A stretch of DNA of 64,000 bases, from assembly GCA_013388425.1 (NCBI GenBank), contig JACADV010000035.1, positions 1-64,000 of the forward strand, given 5' to 3'. The stretch comes from Thermoanaerobaculaceae bacterium (GTDB lineage Bacteria; Acidobacteriota; Thermoanaerobaculia; Thermoanaerobaculales; Thermoanaerobaculaceae). The notes beneath the pieces are model-generated. The model ran no database searches and was not told the origin of the DNA. It saw only the letters and a program-made list of their open reading frames with translations. The position numbers and the translations under genes were made by a program. Shown here piece after piece: positions 8,441 through 16,840 of this stretch; position 1 is the stretch's first letter; the number at the start of each line of letters is the position of its first letter.

Positions 8441-9395
8441 GGGTGGGGCGGCGCCCGCCCTGGTGGCGGAGGGGCTGGTGCGCCACTTCGGGGGGCGCAG
8501 GGGGGAGCGCGGCGGTGGCGGGCAGGGTGTGAAGGCCGTGGACGGCGTCAGCCTCCAGGTGGCGGCGGGGGAAACGTACGGCCTGTTGGGGCGTTCCGGG
8601 GCGGGGAAGAGCACGCTGGCTCGACTGCTGTGCGGGCTGGAGCGACCCGATGCGGGGCGCGTGCTGGTGGGGGGGAAATGCCTGGCCGATGCGTCCGGGT
8701 ACGTGGACGGGCAACTGCGGCGGCGGGTACAGCTGGTGTTCCAGGACGCGTTCGCCTCCCTGGACCCGGTGCACACGGTGCGGTGGCTGGTGGCCGAGCC
8801 ACTGGCCGTCGCCGGGGTCTTGCCACGCATCCAACGGCGTGCCCGCGTGGCGGAGCTCCTCGCCGCGGTGGAGCTTCCCACCGACGAGGCGTTCCTCGCC
8901 CGCAAACCCCGCGAGCTTTCGGGCGGGGAGCGGCAGCGGGTGGCCATGGCCCGCGCCCTAGCCTGCGACCCGCTGGTGCTGGTGCTGGACGAGCCGGTCT
9001 CGGCCCTGGATGCAGCCATCCGCGGACAGGTGCTGGCGCTCCTCACGCGGCTGGCCGAGCGGCTGCGCCTCGCTGTGGTGCTCATCGCCCACGACGTGGG
9101 AGTGGTGCAGCGGATCGCCGCGCGGGTCGGTGTTATGCTTGCGGGCCGCGTGGTGGAGGAGGGGCCTGCAGTGGATGTGTTGGGTTCGCCGCGGCACCCC
9201 TACACCGCCGCCCTGGGGGCGGCGGGCAGGGGGCGGGCCGAGGTGGCGAGGGAGGGTGGGGCGTGGCAGGTCAGCGGCGGGTGCGCCTACGCGGTCGCCT
9301 GCAGTCGGAGGCAGGCGGTGTGTGCCGGCGAACCGGAGCTTTTGGCCACGCCGGGCGGGAGGAGGGTGGCGTGCCACTTTCCCCTGGAGCCGTGA
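8433..9395 (+). CDS. oligopeptide-type ABC transporter ATPase (DppF/OppF-like)
   Basis: A 320-residue ATPase, partner of the preceding DppD-like protein; the two probably form the heterodimeric motor. Walker A LGRSGAGKS, Q-loop VQLVFQDAFASLDP, signature LSGGERQRVAMARAL, Walker B LVLVLDEPVSALD, H-loop VVLIAHDVG, and a C-terminal Cys segment (YAVACSRRQAVC) that is close to the usual OppF form. Start is the ATG at 8433 inside the end of the upstream gene. It ends only about 50 bases before the TolC-family gene, so it may be cotranscribed with the export operon that follows. Confidence 0.88.
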   Translation: MREGGAAPALVAEGLVRHFGGRRGERGGGGQGVKAVDGVSLQVAAGETYGLLGRSGAGKSTLARLLCGLERPDAGRVLVGGKCLADASGYVDGQLRRRVQLVFQDAFASLDPVHTVRWLVAEPLAVAGVLPRIQRRARVAELLAAVELPTDEAFLARKPRELSGGERQRVAMARALACDPLVLVLDEPVSALDAAIRGQVLALLTRLAERLRLAVVLIAHDVGVVQRIAARVGVMLAGRVVEEGPAVDVLGSPRHPYTAALGAAGRGRAEVAREGGAWQVSGGCAYAVACSRRQAVCAGEPELLATPGGRRVACHFPLEP

Positions 9396-9447
9396 AACCT
9401 GGGCGGGAGGGTTTTCGTAGGTGCGGAAAGAAGGGACGGAGGTGCAC

Positions 9448-11166
9448 GTGGTCAAGGGAATGTCCAGTCTGCTCGTAGGGGTAGTGCTTCTTGCCGGCAG
9501 CGTCACGGCCCAGGAGGCGAAGCCTCCCGTGGCGGTGGGAACAGTGCCCGGGCAACAGATCCGCGGGGAGCGGCTCGGCGCCAAGGTGTTGCCTCTTTCC
9601 CTTGCCGACGCGGTGGCGATGGCGTTGCAGCACAACATCAACCTGGAAATCTCGCGTTTGGGGCTGGCGGTGGCCCGGGAGGGGGTGCTGGCCGCCGCGG
9701 GGGTCTTTGACGCGTTTACCGACCTGAGCTTCACCAGCTCCTCCAGTTCCACGCCCGCCACCAACGTGCTCCAGGGTGCGCGGGTGTCCGAGAGCAAGCG
9801 GCGCACCCTGGGCCTGTCCTTGGGCACGCTCCTACCCACCGGCGGCCAGGCCAGTGTTGGCTTTGACACCTCTCGCGCCGAAACCAACTCCCAGTACTAC
9901 TTCCTCAACCCGTACTGGAACACAGGCTTGAGTTTTAGCTTCTCGCAGCCGCTCCTCAAAGGTTTCGGGACCGACGTGAACCGCGCGGCCATTGAGGTGG
10001 CGCGGCGCAGCCGTGACATCAGCGCCCTCGCCTTCGAGCAGATCGTCATCGCCACCGTGCAGCAGGTGGAGGTGGCCTACTGGAACCTCATCTACCAGCG
10101 GGAGAATCTCGCCGTCAAACGCCAGTCGCTGGCCCTCGCCCAGGACCTGCTGGAGCAGACCAAGACCCGCGTGCGGATCGGCACCTCGGCCCCCATCGAC
10201 ATTGTGCAGTCCGAGGCCACGGTGGCGGCGCGCGAGCAGGACATCATCGTTGCCGAGAATCAGGTCCAGGAGGCGGCGGATGTACTCAAGCAGCTGCTGG
10301 GCTTCGAGAGCCCCGAGGACTGGGCGAGCGAAATCCTCCCCACCGATTCCCTGAAGCAAAACGCCATGCCGACAAATCTCGAGGCCTCCATCGCCACCGC
10401 CCTGGAACGGCGCGTGGAACTCAAGCAGCGAGCCCTGGACAGCGAGATTCGCGCCATCAACCTCGTAAGCGCAGAGAACGCCACCAAACCGCGCCTCGAC
10501 CTCTCCCTGGGGTACGGGTGGACGGGCGTCAACGCGGTGTACGCCATGGATGCAAACGGTCAGCTGCGGGTACTGCGGGGCGATCTGGGCGACGCGCTGG
10601 ACCAGCTGGCGGAGCGGGACTACCGCCAGTGGTCGGCGGGGCTGACCTTCCACTACGTGCTGGGGAACCATACGGCCAAGGCCGCCCTGGCCCAGCGGCG
10701 GTACGAAGTGGAGAGCGCCCGCCAGGATCTCGCTTCGGCCCGGCAACTGGTGATCATGGAGGTGCGTCGCGCGGTGCGGGCGCTGGAGGACAGCGCCAAG
10801 TCCATTGCAGCCGCGGAGAAGGCGCGGGAGCTCGCGGAGCGTAACCTGGACGCCGAACAGAAGAAGTTCGCCAACGGCATGTCCACCAACTACCAGGTGC
10901 TGAAGATCCAGGAAGACCTGGCGGCGGCCCAGGCTGCGGAGCTGCGCGCCCGCGTCACCTACCGGCAGGCGGAAGCGGCCTACCACGTGGCGGTGGGCGA
11001 CCTGCTGGCCACCGCGGGCGTGCGGATTGCCGAAGAGGAACCGCTGCCCGAGCCGCACCGTTACCTTTCGGGCGTGAAGTGGCTCCAGTACGGCCACTGG
11101 GCCGGAGAAGGGAACGACACGGCCGCTCCGAAGGCTCCCGCAGCCACAGGGGAGGAACAGCAATGA
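9448..11166 (+). CDS. TolC-family outer-membrane efflux channel
   Basis: About 572 residues. TolC proteins are outer-membrane barrels with a long periplasmic helical tunnel that complete tripartite export pumps. An N-terminal signal peptide (MSSLLVGVVLLAGSVTAQ) is followed by two repeats rich in long amphipathic helices with QLRR/ALEDSAKSI-type heptads and the usual conserved stretch around residues 200-230 (VEVAYWNLIYQRENLAV). GTG at 9448 sits five bases after GGACGGAGG; GTGs at 9421 and 9442 and an ATG at 9460 are in-frame alternatives. It is the first gene of a five-gene export operon with ATGA/GTGA overlaps. Confidence 0.88.
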   Translation: MVKGMSSLLVGVVLLAGSVTAQEAKPPVAVGTVPGQQIRGERLGAKVLPLSLADAVAMALQHNINLEISRLGLAVAREGVLAAAGVFDAFTDLSFTSSSSSTPATNVLQGARVSESKRRTLGLSLGTLLPTGGQASVGFDTSRAETNSQYYFLNPYWNTGLSFSFSQPLLKGFGTDVNRAAIEVARRSRDISALAFEQIVIATVQQVEVAYWNLIYQRENLAVKRQSLALAQDLLEQTKTRVRIGTSAPIDIVQSEATVAAREQDIIVAENQVQEAADVLKQLLGFESPEDWASEILPTDSLKQNAMPTNLEASIATALERRVELKQRALDSEIRAINLVSAENATKPRLDLSLGYGWTGVNAVYAMDANGQLRVLRGDLGDALDQLAERDYRQWSAGLTFHYVLGNHTAKAALAQRRYEVESARQDLASARQLVIMEVRRAVRALEDSAKSIAAAEKARELAERNLDAEQKKFANGMSTNYQVLKIQEDLAAAQAAELRARVTYRQAEAAYHVAVGDLLATAGVRIAEEEPLPEPHRYLSGVKWLQYGHWAGEGNDTAAPKAPAATGEEQQ

Positions 11167-11912
11167 GCGAGGTCCACGGAGCTGGCGAGCTGCCCCCCGA
11201 GAGCGCCGGGACGGGGCAGTCCAGCCAACTGTCAAGGGTGCTGCGCACCTTCACCGAGCCGGCGGCGGTGTTTCGCGAGTTGGCCCAGAAACCAAGCTGG
11301 GTGGTGGCCCTCCTGGTGCTGGTGGGGGCCTCGATTGTGGTGCAGGCGGTGATCGTGCCGCGGCTGGACATGGAGGCGACGATCCGGCAGACCCTCCAGG
11401 AGCGCCAGCACGGCACGGTCAACGAGCAAGAGGTGGAGAAGACAGCACGGACAGCGGGGAGGGTGGGCAAGATCACCATGTTGCTCTCGCCGCTGCTGGT
11501 TCCCGTGGCCTTCCTGCTGGTGGCGGGCGTCTACTCGCTGGGGCTGCGGGTGCTGGGCTCGGAGACACCGTACGTTGCCGTCTACTCCACCTGCCTGCAC
11601 GCGGCCCTGCCGGCGTCGGTGGTGTCGAACCTGCTGCTCGCGGTCATCGCCCTCCAGCGCGACAGTTTTGCCGCCCAGGAGCTGGAGTCGCTCCTAAAGT
11701 CCAACCTGGCAGCGTGGCTCCCCCCGGACACCGCCAAGCCCCTCCTGGCGCTGGCTGGCGCTCTGGACGTGTTCACCGTCTGGCAGTGGGTGCTGCTGGT
11801 GTTGGGGCTGGAAATCGTGGGCCGGGTGAGTCGGGGGAAGGCCGTGGCGCTGGTGGCGGTGGTATGGGGTGGCTGGATCGGCATCAAGGTGCTGGCAGCG
11901 GCGGTGTCGTGA
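11163..11912 (+). CDS. Yip1-domain integral membrane protein
   Basis: A 249-residue membrane protein with about five hydrophobic segments (near residues 50-70, 105-130, 145-170, 195-220 and 228-247) and an N-terminal cytoplasmic stretch containing the RVLRTFTEPAAVFRELAQKP pattern seen at the start of bacterial Yip1 proteins. Function is unknown. It overlaps tolC by ATGA and the adaptor gene by GTGA, so it is tightly built into the export operon, and may help assemble or regulate the transporter. Confidence 0.75.
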   Translation: MSEVHGAGELPPESAGTGQSSQLSRVLRTFTEPAAVFRELAQKPSWVVALLVLVGASIVVQAVIVPRLDMEATIRQTLQERQHGTVNEQEVEKTARTAGRVGKITMLLSPLLVPVAFLLVAGVYSLGLRVLGSETPYVAVYSTCLHAALPASVVSNLLLAVIALQRDSFAAQELESLLKSNLAAWLPPDTAKPLLALAGALDVFTVWQWVLLVLGLEIVGRVSRGKAVALVAVVWGGWIGIKVLAAAVS

Positions 11913-13180
11913 AGCGTCTCGGCGGCTCCATGTGGAAACGGTTTGGGGTAGCGGCGGCCATCGTGGCGGTGGGGGGAGCGTTGGTGTGGGCCTCGTTGGC
12001 CTCCTCCCAGGGGCGCGGCAAGCTCGTGGAGGTGGAGGCGGCCGGGCGCCGCACGGTGGTGGCCAAGGTGAAAGCCAGCGGCACGATCAACCCCAAGGTG
12101 AAGGTGGAGATCCAGTCCAAGGTGATGGGCGAGATCATCTCCCTGCCCGTGCAGGAGGGGGACCGCGTCGCCGCTGGGCAGGTGGTGGCGGAGATTGAAA
12201 AGGCGTTGTACGTGGCCGCTCGCGACCAGGCCAAGGCGGCGCTGGACCAGGCCACGGTGAATCTGGAACGCACCCGCGCCGAGGCGGCCAACGCCACCCT
12301 CACCTTCGAGCGGATGCAACGCCTGCACGCCGAAGGCGTGGCGTCCCAGGAGCAGCTGGACGCGGCCCGGTTGGCGCGGGAGAGCGCCCTCGTGGCGGTG
12401 CGGGCGCAGGAAGAGACGATCCGCCAGGCCCGCTCAGCGCTGCAGCGGGCGGTGGAGGACCTGGAGCGCACCACGATTCGCTCCCCCATTGACGGGGTGG
12501 TGATTGCCCTGAACGTGGAGAAGGGTGAGACGGCCATCGTTGGCACCATGAACTTTGCCGGTTCCGTGCTCATGACCATTGGCGACCTCTCGGCCATGGT
12601 GGCGGAGATCGACGTGGCGGAGAGCGAGGTGGTGTCGCTGTCGGTGGGCCAGGAGGCGACGGTGCGCCTGGACGCCATGCCGGAGGTGGCGCTGGCCGGA
12701 CGGGTGATCGAGATTGGTTCTTCGGGGATGCGCCAGGGGGATGTGGTGAAGTTCCGGGTGAAGGTAGCCCTGGACAACCCGGGCAAGGACGTGCGACCGG
12801 GGATGACGGCGCGAGTGGAGGTGACGACGGCGGTGGCTGCCAACGTGGTGGCGGTGCCGCAGCAGGCGGTGCAGACCCGTTGGCTGGGCACCCAGGGGCG
12901 GGAGGTGGAGTTCCGGGAGGGGGATGCCTCCCAGCGCGAGGTGAAGGTGGTGTACACCGTGGCCGCTGGGAAGGCGGTGCGCCGAGAGGTGACGGTGGGG
13001 GTGCACGATGAGCTGTGGGTGGAAGTGCGGGAAGGGCTGCCCGAGGGGAGCGAGGTGATCGTGGGCCCGTACCGGGTGCTGCGCCAGCTCAAGGAGGGCG
13101 ATCTGGTGAAGGTGGCAAAGGGCACCGAGAAGGGGGCGAGCAGCCGCCGGGGGGAGGGAGAAGAAGCTCGTGCTCATTGA
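11909..13180 (+). CDS. MacA/HlyD-type periplasmic adaptor
   Basis: A 423-residue membrane-fusion protein that links an inner-membrane ABC exporter to TolC. One N-terminal membrane anchor ([19 protein letters not shown]), then a split lipoyl domain ([19 protein letters not shown] ... [18 protein letters not shown]), a long helical hairpin between (~residues 105-195), a beta-barrel domain and a membrane-proximal domain at the C-terminus. GTG at 11909 overlaps the preceding stop; ATG at 11930 is possible. The following two genes are the MacB-like ATPase and permease. Cargo is unknown. Confidence 0.9.
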   Translation: MKRLGGSMWKRFGVAAAIVAVGGALVWASLASSQGRGKLVEVEAAGRRTVVAKVKASGTINPKVKVEIQSKVMGEIISLPVQEGDRVAAGQVVAEIEKALYVAARDQAKAALDQATVNLERTRAEAANATLTFERMQRLHAEGVASQEQLDAARLARESALVAVRAQEETIRQARSALQRAVEDLERTTIRSPIDGVVIALNVEKGETAIVGTMNFAGSVLMTIGDLSAMVAEIDVAESEVVSLSVGQEATVRLDAMPEVALAGRVIEIGSSGMRQGDVVKFRVKVALDNPGKDVRPGMTARVEVTTAVAANVVAVPQQAVQTRWLGTQGREVEFREGDASQREVKVVYTVAAGKAVRREVTVGVHDELWVEVREGLPEGSEVIVGPYRVLRQLKEGDLVKVAKGTEKGASSRRGEGEEARAH

Positions 13181-13853
13181 GATTCGCAACCTGACTAAGG
13201 TTTACGACATGGGCAGCGAGGACGTCCGCGCCCTGGATGGCATCGACTTGGACGTGGAGCGGGGGGAGTATCTGGCCATTATGGGGCCTTCGGGCTCCGG
13301 AAAGTCCACGCTCATGAATCTCATCGGCTGCCTGGATACGCCCACATCGGGGGTGTACAAGCTCAACGGGCAGGAGGTGTCGGAGTTCGACGACGACGAG
13401 CTGGCCAGGATTCGCAACCGAGAGATTGGTTTCGTCTTCCAAACCTTCAACCTCCTGGCGCGCACCTCGGCTCTGGAGAACGTGGAGGTCCCGCTCATCT
13501 ACGCGGGGGTCCCGCGGGCGGAGCGACGCCAGCGGGCCAGGGAGATGCTGGAAGCGGTGGGTCTCGGTGACCGCCTGTGGCACGAACCCAGCGAACTCTC
13601 GGGGGGCCAGCGCCAGCGCGTGGCCATCGCCCGTGCCCTGGTGAACCGGCCCTCGCTGCTGTTGGCTGACGAGCCCACCGGCAATTTGGATTCCCGCACC
13701 GGCGACGAGATCATGGCCCTCTTCGACCGCCTCAACGAGGGGGGCAACACCATCGTTCTCGTGACCCACGAGGAGAGCATCGCGGCCCACGCACGGCGGG
13801 TGGTTCGCCTGCGCGACGGCCATATCCTGGAGGACACGGGGCGGCGCCACTGA
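13170..13853 (+). CDS. MacB/LolD-type ABC exporter ATPase
   Basis: A 227-residue stand-alone nucleotide-binding domain. Walker [11 protein letters not shown] (~residue 39), Q-loop FVFQTFNLL, signature [15 protein letters not shown], Walker [14 protein letters not shown]-loop IVLVTHE. The TGNLD ending is typical of the MacB/LolD/FtsE class, which drives lipoprotein extraction or mechanotransmission rather than classical transport. The GTG start lies inside the end of the adaptor gene, and the stop overlaps the permease ATG (TGATG). Confidence 0.92.
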   Translation: MLIEIRNLTKVYDMGSEDVRALDGIDLDVERGEYLAIMGPSGSGKSTLMNLIGCLDTPTSGVYKLNGQEVSEFDDDELARIRNREIGFVFQTFNLLARTSALENVEVPLIYAGVPRAERRQRAREMLEAVGLGDRLWHEPSELSGGQRQRVAIARALVNRPSLLLADEPTGNLDSRTGDEIMALFDRLNEGGNTIVLVTHEESIAAHARRVVRLRDGHILEDTGRRH

Positions 13854-15067
13854 TGCTCCTGGAGAACCTGCGCATCGCCCTCCGCTCGATCTTCGCCAAC
13901 AAGATGCGGTCGATCCTCACCACCCTGGGGATCATCATTGGCGTGGCGGCGGTGATTGCCGTGGTCTCCATCGTCCAGGGGCTGTCCTTCTGGATCTCCG
14001 ACCAGCTGCAGGGGGTAGGGGCCACCTACATCCTGGTGATGGCCGAGCAGGACCCCAACAACCCCGACGTGGCGGGACGAGATGTGCGCGTGACCTACGA
14101 GGACGGGGTGGCCATCCTGGAGCGGGTGCCAGAGCTGGCCGCCTTCACGCCACTGTTCTACCGCGGGGAGCGAGTGCGCAGTGGGGACCGGAAGGCAACG
14201 GCGTTCCTCCTGGGGGTGGGGAACGCCTACCAGGAGGTGGTGAACCACTGGGTGGAACGGGGCCGCTTCTTCTCCGACCTGGACCAGGCGGCGCGGGCCC
14301 GGGTGTGCGTGGTAGGGCGCGAGGTAGTGGAGGATCTCCGCCTCGGCGAGGAGCCTTTGGGCAAGGACATCATCATTGGCAGCAGCCCGTTCACGGTGGT
14401 GGGCGTGATGGAGAAGAAGGGGGAGTTCCTGGGGCAGAACCGCGACGAGGTGCTCATCGTCCCCTTCGCCACTGCCCGGGAAATCTACGGGGACGAGGCC
14501 ATGCGCCAGATCCGCCTGGACTTCAAGGCCCGCTCCCCCGAGGACGTGGACCGGGCGCGCGACCTCATGACCGCCATCCTGCGGGAGCGGCACCACCTGA
14601 AGGCGGGGGAAGCCAACGACTTTCGGATCATCCTTCAGGAGGAGATCCTGAAGACCACCTCCTCGATCCTGGGAACCGTCACCCGGGTGGTGGGTGCCGT
14701 GGTGGGGATCGCGTTGCTGGTGGGCGGGATCGGCATCATGAACATCATGCTGGTGACGGTGAAGGAGCGCACGCGGGAGATTGGCGTCCGCAAGGCGGTG
14801 GGGGCCCGGCGGGTGGACATCCTCGTGCAGTTCCTCATCGAGGCCGTGACCCTCTCGGGCATCGGTGGGGCGATCGGCATCGTGCTCGGGTGGGGCTTGG
14901 GCGTACTGGGTGCCAAAGCCATCCCCGGTTTCCCCTCGGCCCACGTGCCGCTGTGGGCGGTCGCGCTGGGCTTCTTCTTCGCCTACACGGTGGGGATCTT
15001 CTTCGGCATCTATCCGGCCGCCAAGGCTGCAGCCCTGGATCCCATCGAGTCGCTCCGTTACGAGTGA
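13853..15067 (+). CDS. MacB-type ABC exporter permease
   Basis: A 404-residue permease with the MacB topology: one membrane helix near residues 20-45 (ILTTLGIIIGVAAVIAVVSIVQG), a ~220-residue periplasmic MacB core domain, and three C-terminal helices forming the FtsX domain (VVGIALLVGGIGIMNIMLV, then RTREIGVRKAVGAR, the usual cytoplasmic coupling loop). With the ATPase, adaptor and TolC genes it forms a complete tripartite export system; substrates of such systems include peptides, toxins, macrolides and lipids. Confidence 0.92.
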   Translation: MLLENLRIALRSIFANKMRSILTTLGIIIGVAAVIAVVSIVQGLSFWISDQLQGVGATYILVMAEQDPNNPDVAGRDVRVTYEDGVAILERVPELAAFTPLFYRGERVRSGDRKATAFLLGVGNAYQEVVNHWVERGRFFSDLDQAARARVCVVGREVVEDLRLGEEPLGKDIIIGSSPFTVVGVMEKKGEFLGQNRDEVLIVPFATAREIYGDEAMRQIRLDFKARSPEDVDRARDLMTAILRERHHLKAGEANDFRIILQEEILKTTSSILGTVTRVVGAVVGIALLVGGIGIMNIMLVTVKERTREIGVRKAVGARRVDILVQFLIEAVTLSGIGGAIGIVLGWGLGVLGAKAIPGFPSAHVPLWAVALGFFFAYTVGIFFGIYPAAKAAALDPIESLRYE

Positions 15068-15116
15068 GCTCTGCCCGCAGCGCAGCGCTGGCCGGCCGGT
15101 GTGGCACACTGGCAGC

Positions 15117-16556
15117 GTGCACGGCGAAGCGCGCCATGTCGTGGTGGTGGGTAGCGGTCTTGCAGGGCTCTCCTGCGCGCTGGAGCTGGCCAGGAGAGAG
15201 GTGCGGGTGCTGGTGGTGACCGCCGGTCAGGCGGGGCGGGATGGGTGCTCCCACCGCGTGCACGCCCTCGCCCCGGCAATCCTCCTCACCGCTCCCCGCC
15301 TGCGCGGCGACAGCCCCGACCTCTTCTACGCCGACCTGGTGCGAAAAGGGCAGGGGAGGTTGCGGGAGGAGACCACGCGGGTGTTCGCCCAGGGGGCCCG
15401 GCGCGCCGCCGACGAAATCGTGGAGCTTCTGGACCTGGAGCCCCTGGACCGCGAGGTCCTGCTCCTCCCGGGTGACAGCTACCCCCGCGGCTTGCGGTGC
15501 CGTCCGCGCCGTGGCCGCATGGTGCTGGCGCCGCTGGTGTCGGCGTGCCGACAGGCAGGTGTGGAGTTTGCCGAGGGGACCCTCGCCGTTGGGGTGGTCG
15601 TGACGGAAACGGGGGCGGTGGGGGGGGTGGTGGTCGCACCCCGGGGGGGTGGGGCGCCGGTGGCGCTGTTCGCCCAGGCGGTGGTGCTGGCGTGCGGTGG
15701 GCCGGCTGCGGTCTTCCCCCGCTCCACCTCGCCCCGCTGGTGTCGCGGCAGCGGCCTAGCGCTGGGCAAGCTGGCGGGGGCGCTGCTGCACGATCCGCAC
15801 CGCTTCCAGGCACTGCCGGTGACCGCCACCTCGCCCTGCACCTTCCCGGGTACGGCGCCCCTCCTCGCGGGCCGGATTGCCGTGGATGGCCGGGCGGCGG
15901 CGTGGCCGGGGGAGGGTGTGGAGGACCTGGCGCAGTTCGTGGCCGCAGCCGAGCTGGCGGGAAAGCGCGTGGAGCTCCTGACCGAGGGCAGGCTACCTGG
16001 CCCGCTGCCGGCGCGGCTTGGGCCAGGTGAGGAGGGTGGGCAGGTGGGGGGGATCGGGCTCACCGCTGCCGTCCACCACGGCATCGGCGGGGTGGCCATC
16101 GACGCCTGGGGACGCTCCTCGGTGAGCGGTCTGTACGCCTGCGGCGAGGCGGCCGGGGGGGTGCAGGGAGCGCGTCGGACCATGGGGACGGGGTTGATCG
16201 AGGCCCGGCTGTTTGGGGTGCGGGCCGCCCGCGCGGTGCTGGGGGACCGCGGCCGGCTTGCAGGCTCGGTGGGCGCCCCACGGACCATCACCTGCCCTTG
16301 CCCGGGGCGGAGCGAGGCGTTGGAGAGGTGGTTGGACACGTTCATGGCTCTTTTCGTGGCGCAAGCAAACGGGTGGGATCCCGTGGCGGCACTGGGGACT
16401 TTGCAGCAGTGGCCGGAGGAACCGGCGCGAAATCGGCGGGCCTGGCTCGCCGGAATCCGATGGGCAGCCGCTCGTGCCATGCTGGAGTCGCTGGTGGGGG
16501 GTGGTGCTGGCGGGAACAGTGGCGAAGGGTGTACGGTTTGGGGAGCCAGGGGGTGA
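15117..16556 (+). CDS. FAD-dependent oxidoreductase, FrdA/NadB family
   Basis: A 479-residue flavoprotein with an N-terminal dinucleotide-binding motif (VVVGSGLAGLSCALEL) and a C-terminal FAD-contact segment (HHGIGGVAIDAWGRSSVSGL followed by YACGEAAGGVQGARR). These are marks of the fumarate reductase/succinate dehydrogenase/L-aspartate oxidase family. At this length, without partner subunits nearby, L-aspartate oxidase (NAD synthesis) is one possible role, but the active-site region is divergent and no other NAD gene is present. Start is the GTG at 15117. It runs directly into the small Cys-containing gene, three bases apart. Confidence 0.7.
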   Translation: MHGEARHVVVVGSGLAGLSCALELARREVRVLVVTAGQAGRDGCSHRVHALAPAILLTAPRLRGDSPDLFYADLVRKGQGRLREETTRVFAQGARRAADEIVELLDLEPLDREVLLLPGDSYPRGLRCRPRRGRMVLAPLVSACRQAGVEFAEGTLAVGVVVTETGAVGGVVVAPRGGGAPVALFAQAVVLACGGPAAVFPRSTSPRWCRGSGLALGKLAGALLHDPHRFQALPVTATSPCTFPGTAPLLAGRIAVDGRAAAWPGEGVEDLAQFVAAAELAGKRVELLTEGRLPGPLPARLGPGEEGGQVGGIGLTAAVHHGIGGVAIDAWGRSSVSGLYACGEAAGGVQGARRTMGTGLIEARLFGVRAARAVLGDRGRLAGSVGAPRTITCPCPGRSEALERWLDTFMALFVAQANGWDPVAALGTLQQWPEEPARNRRAWLAGIRWAAARAMLESLVGGGAGGNSGEGCTVWGARG

Positions 16557-16559
16557 AGC

Positions 16560-16826
16560 GTGGCGGCAGACACGGTTCGAGTGGTGCTCAGCAGGCAGGA
16601 GTGGGAGTTGGTTTCGAGTCTGCGCGACGTACCGGCAGGGCGCCTGCGCGACCTCCTGGAGGAAACGGTGGCAACTCTGGTAGCGGCGGTTCGTCACCCC
16701 GGCTGCCCGGAGATGCAGGCCGACGGCGTGCCGTGCGACCAGCCCGATGCCGACTGCGAGGTGTGCCGAGGCCTGGAGCAGCTCCTGGCAACGGTACGGA
16801 CTCGCCTGGCAGCTGCTGCGCGCTGA
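16560..16826 (+). CDS. small Cys-containing protein of unknown function
   Basis: An 88-residue soluble protein starting with a GTG three bases after the flavoprotein gene. The first half is helical; the second half holds four cysteines with a histidine (HPGCPEMQADGVPC and CEVCRG), a possible metal or Fe-S site. No family is recognised. Being directly downstream of the flavoprotein, it may be its small partner or electron-transfer companion; this is inference from position. Confidence 0.65.
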   Translation: MAADTVRVVLSRQEWELVSSLRDVPAGRLRDLLEETVATLVAAVRHPGCPEMQADGVPCDQPDADCEVCRGLEQLLATVRTRLAAAAR

Positions 16827-16840
16827 CTCCGGCCCCGGGC

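Noticed and set aside
15117-16556. Naming the flavoprotein L-aspartate oxidase (nadB)
   Set aside because: Family-level motifs fit, but active-site regions are divergent and no NAD-synthesis genes are near, so only the family is given.
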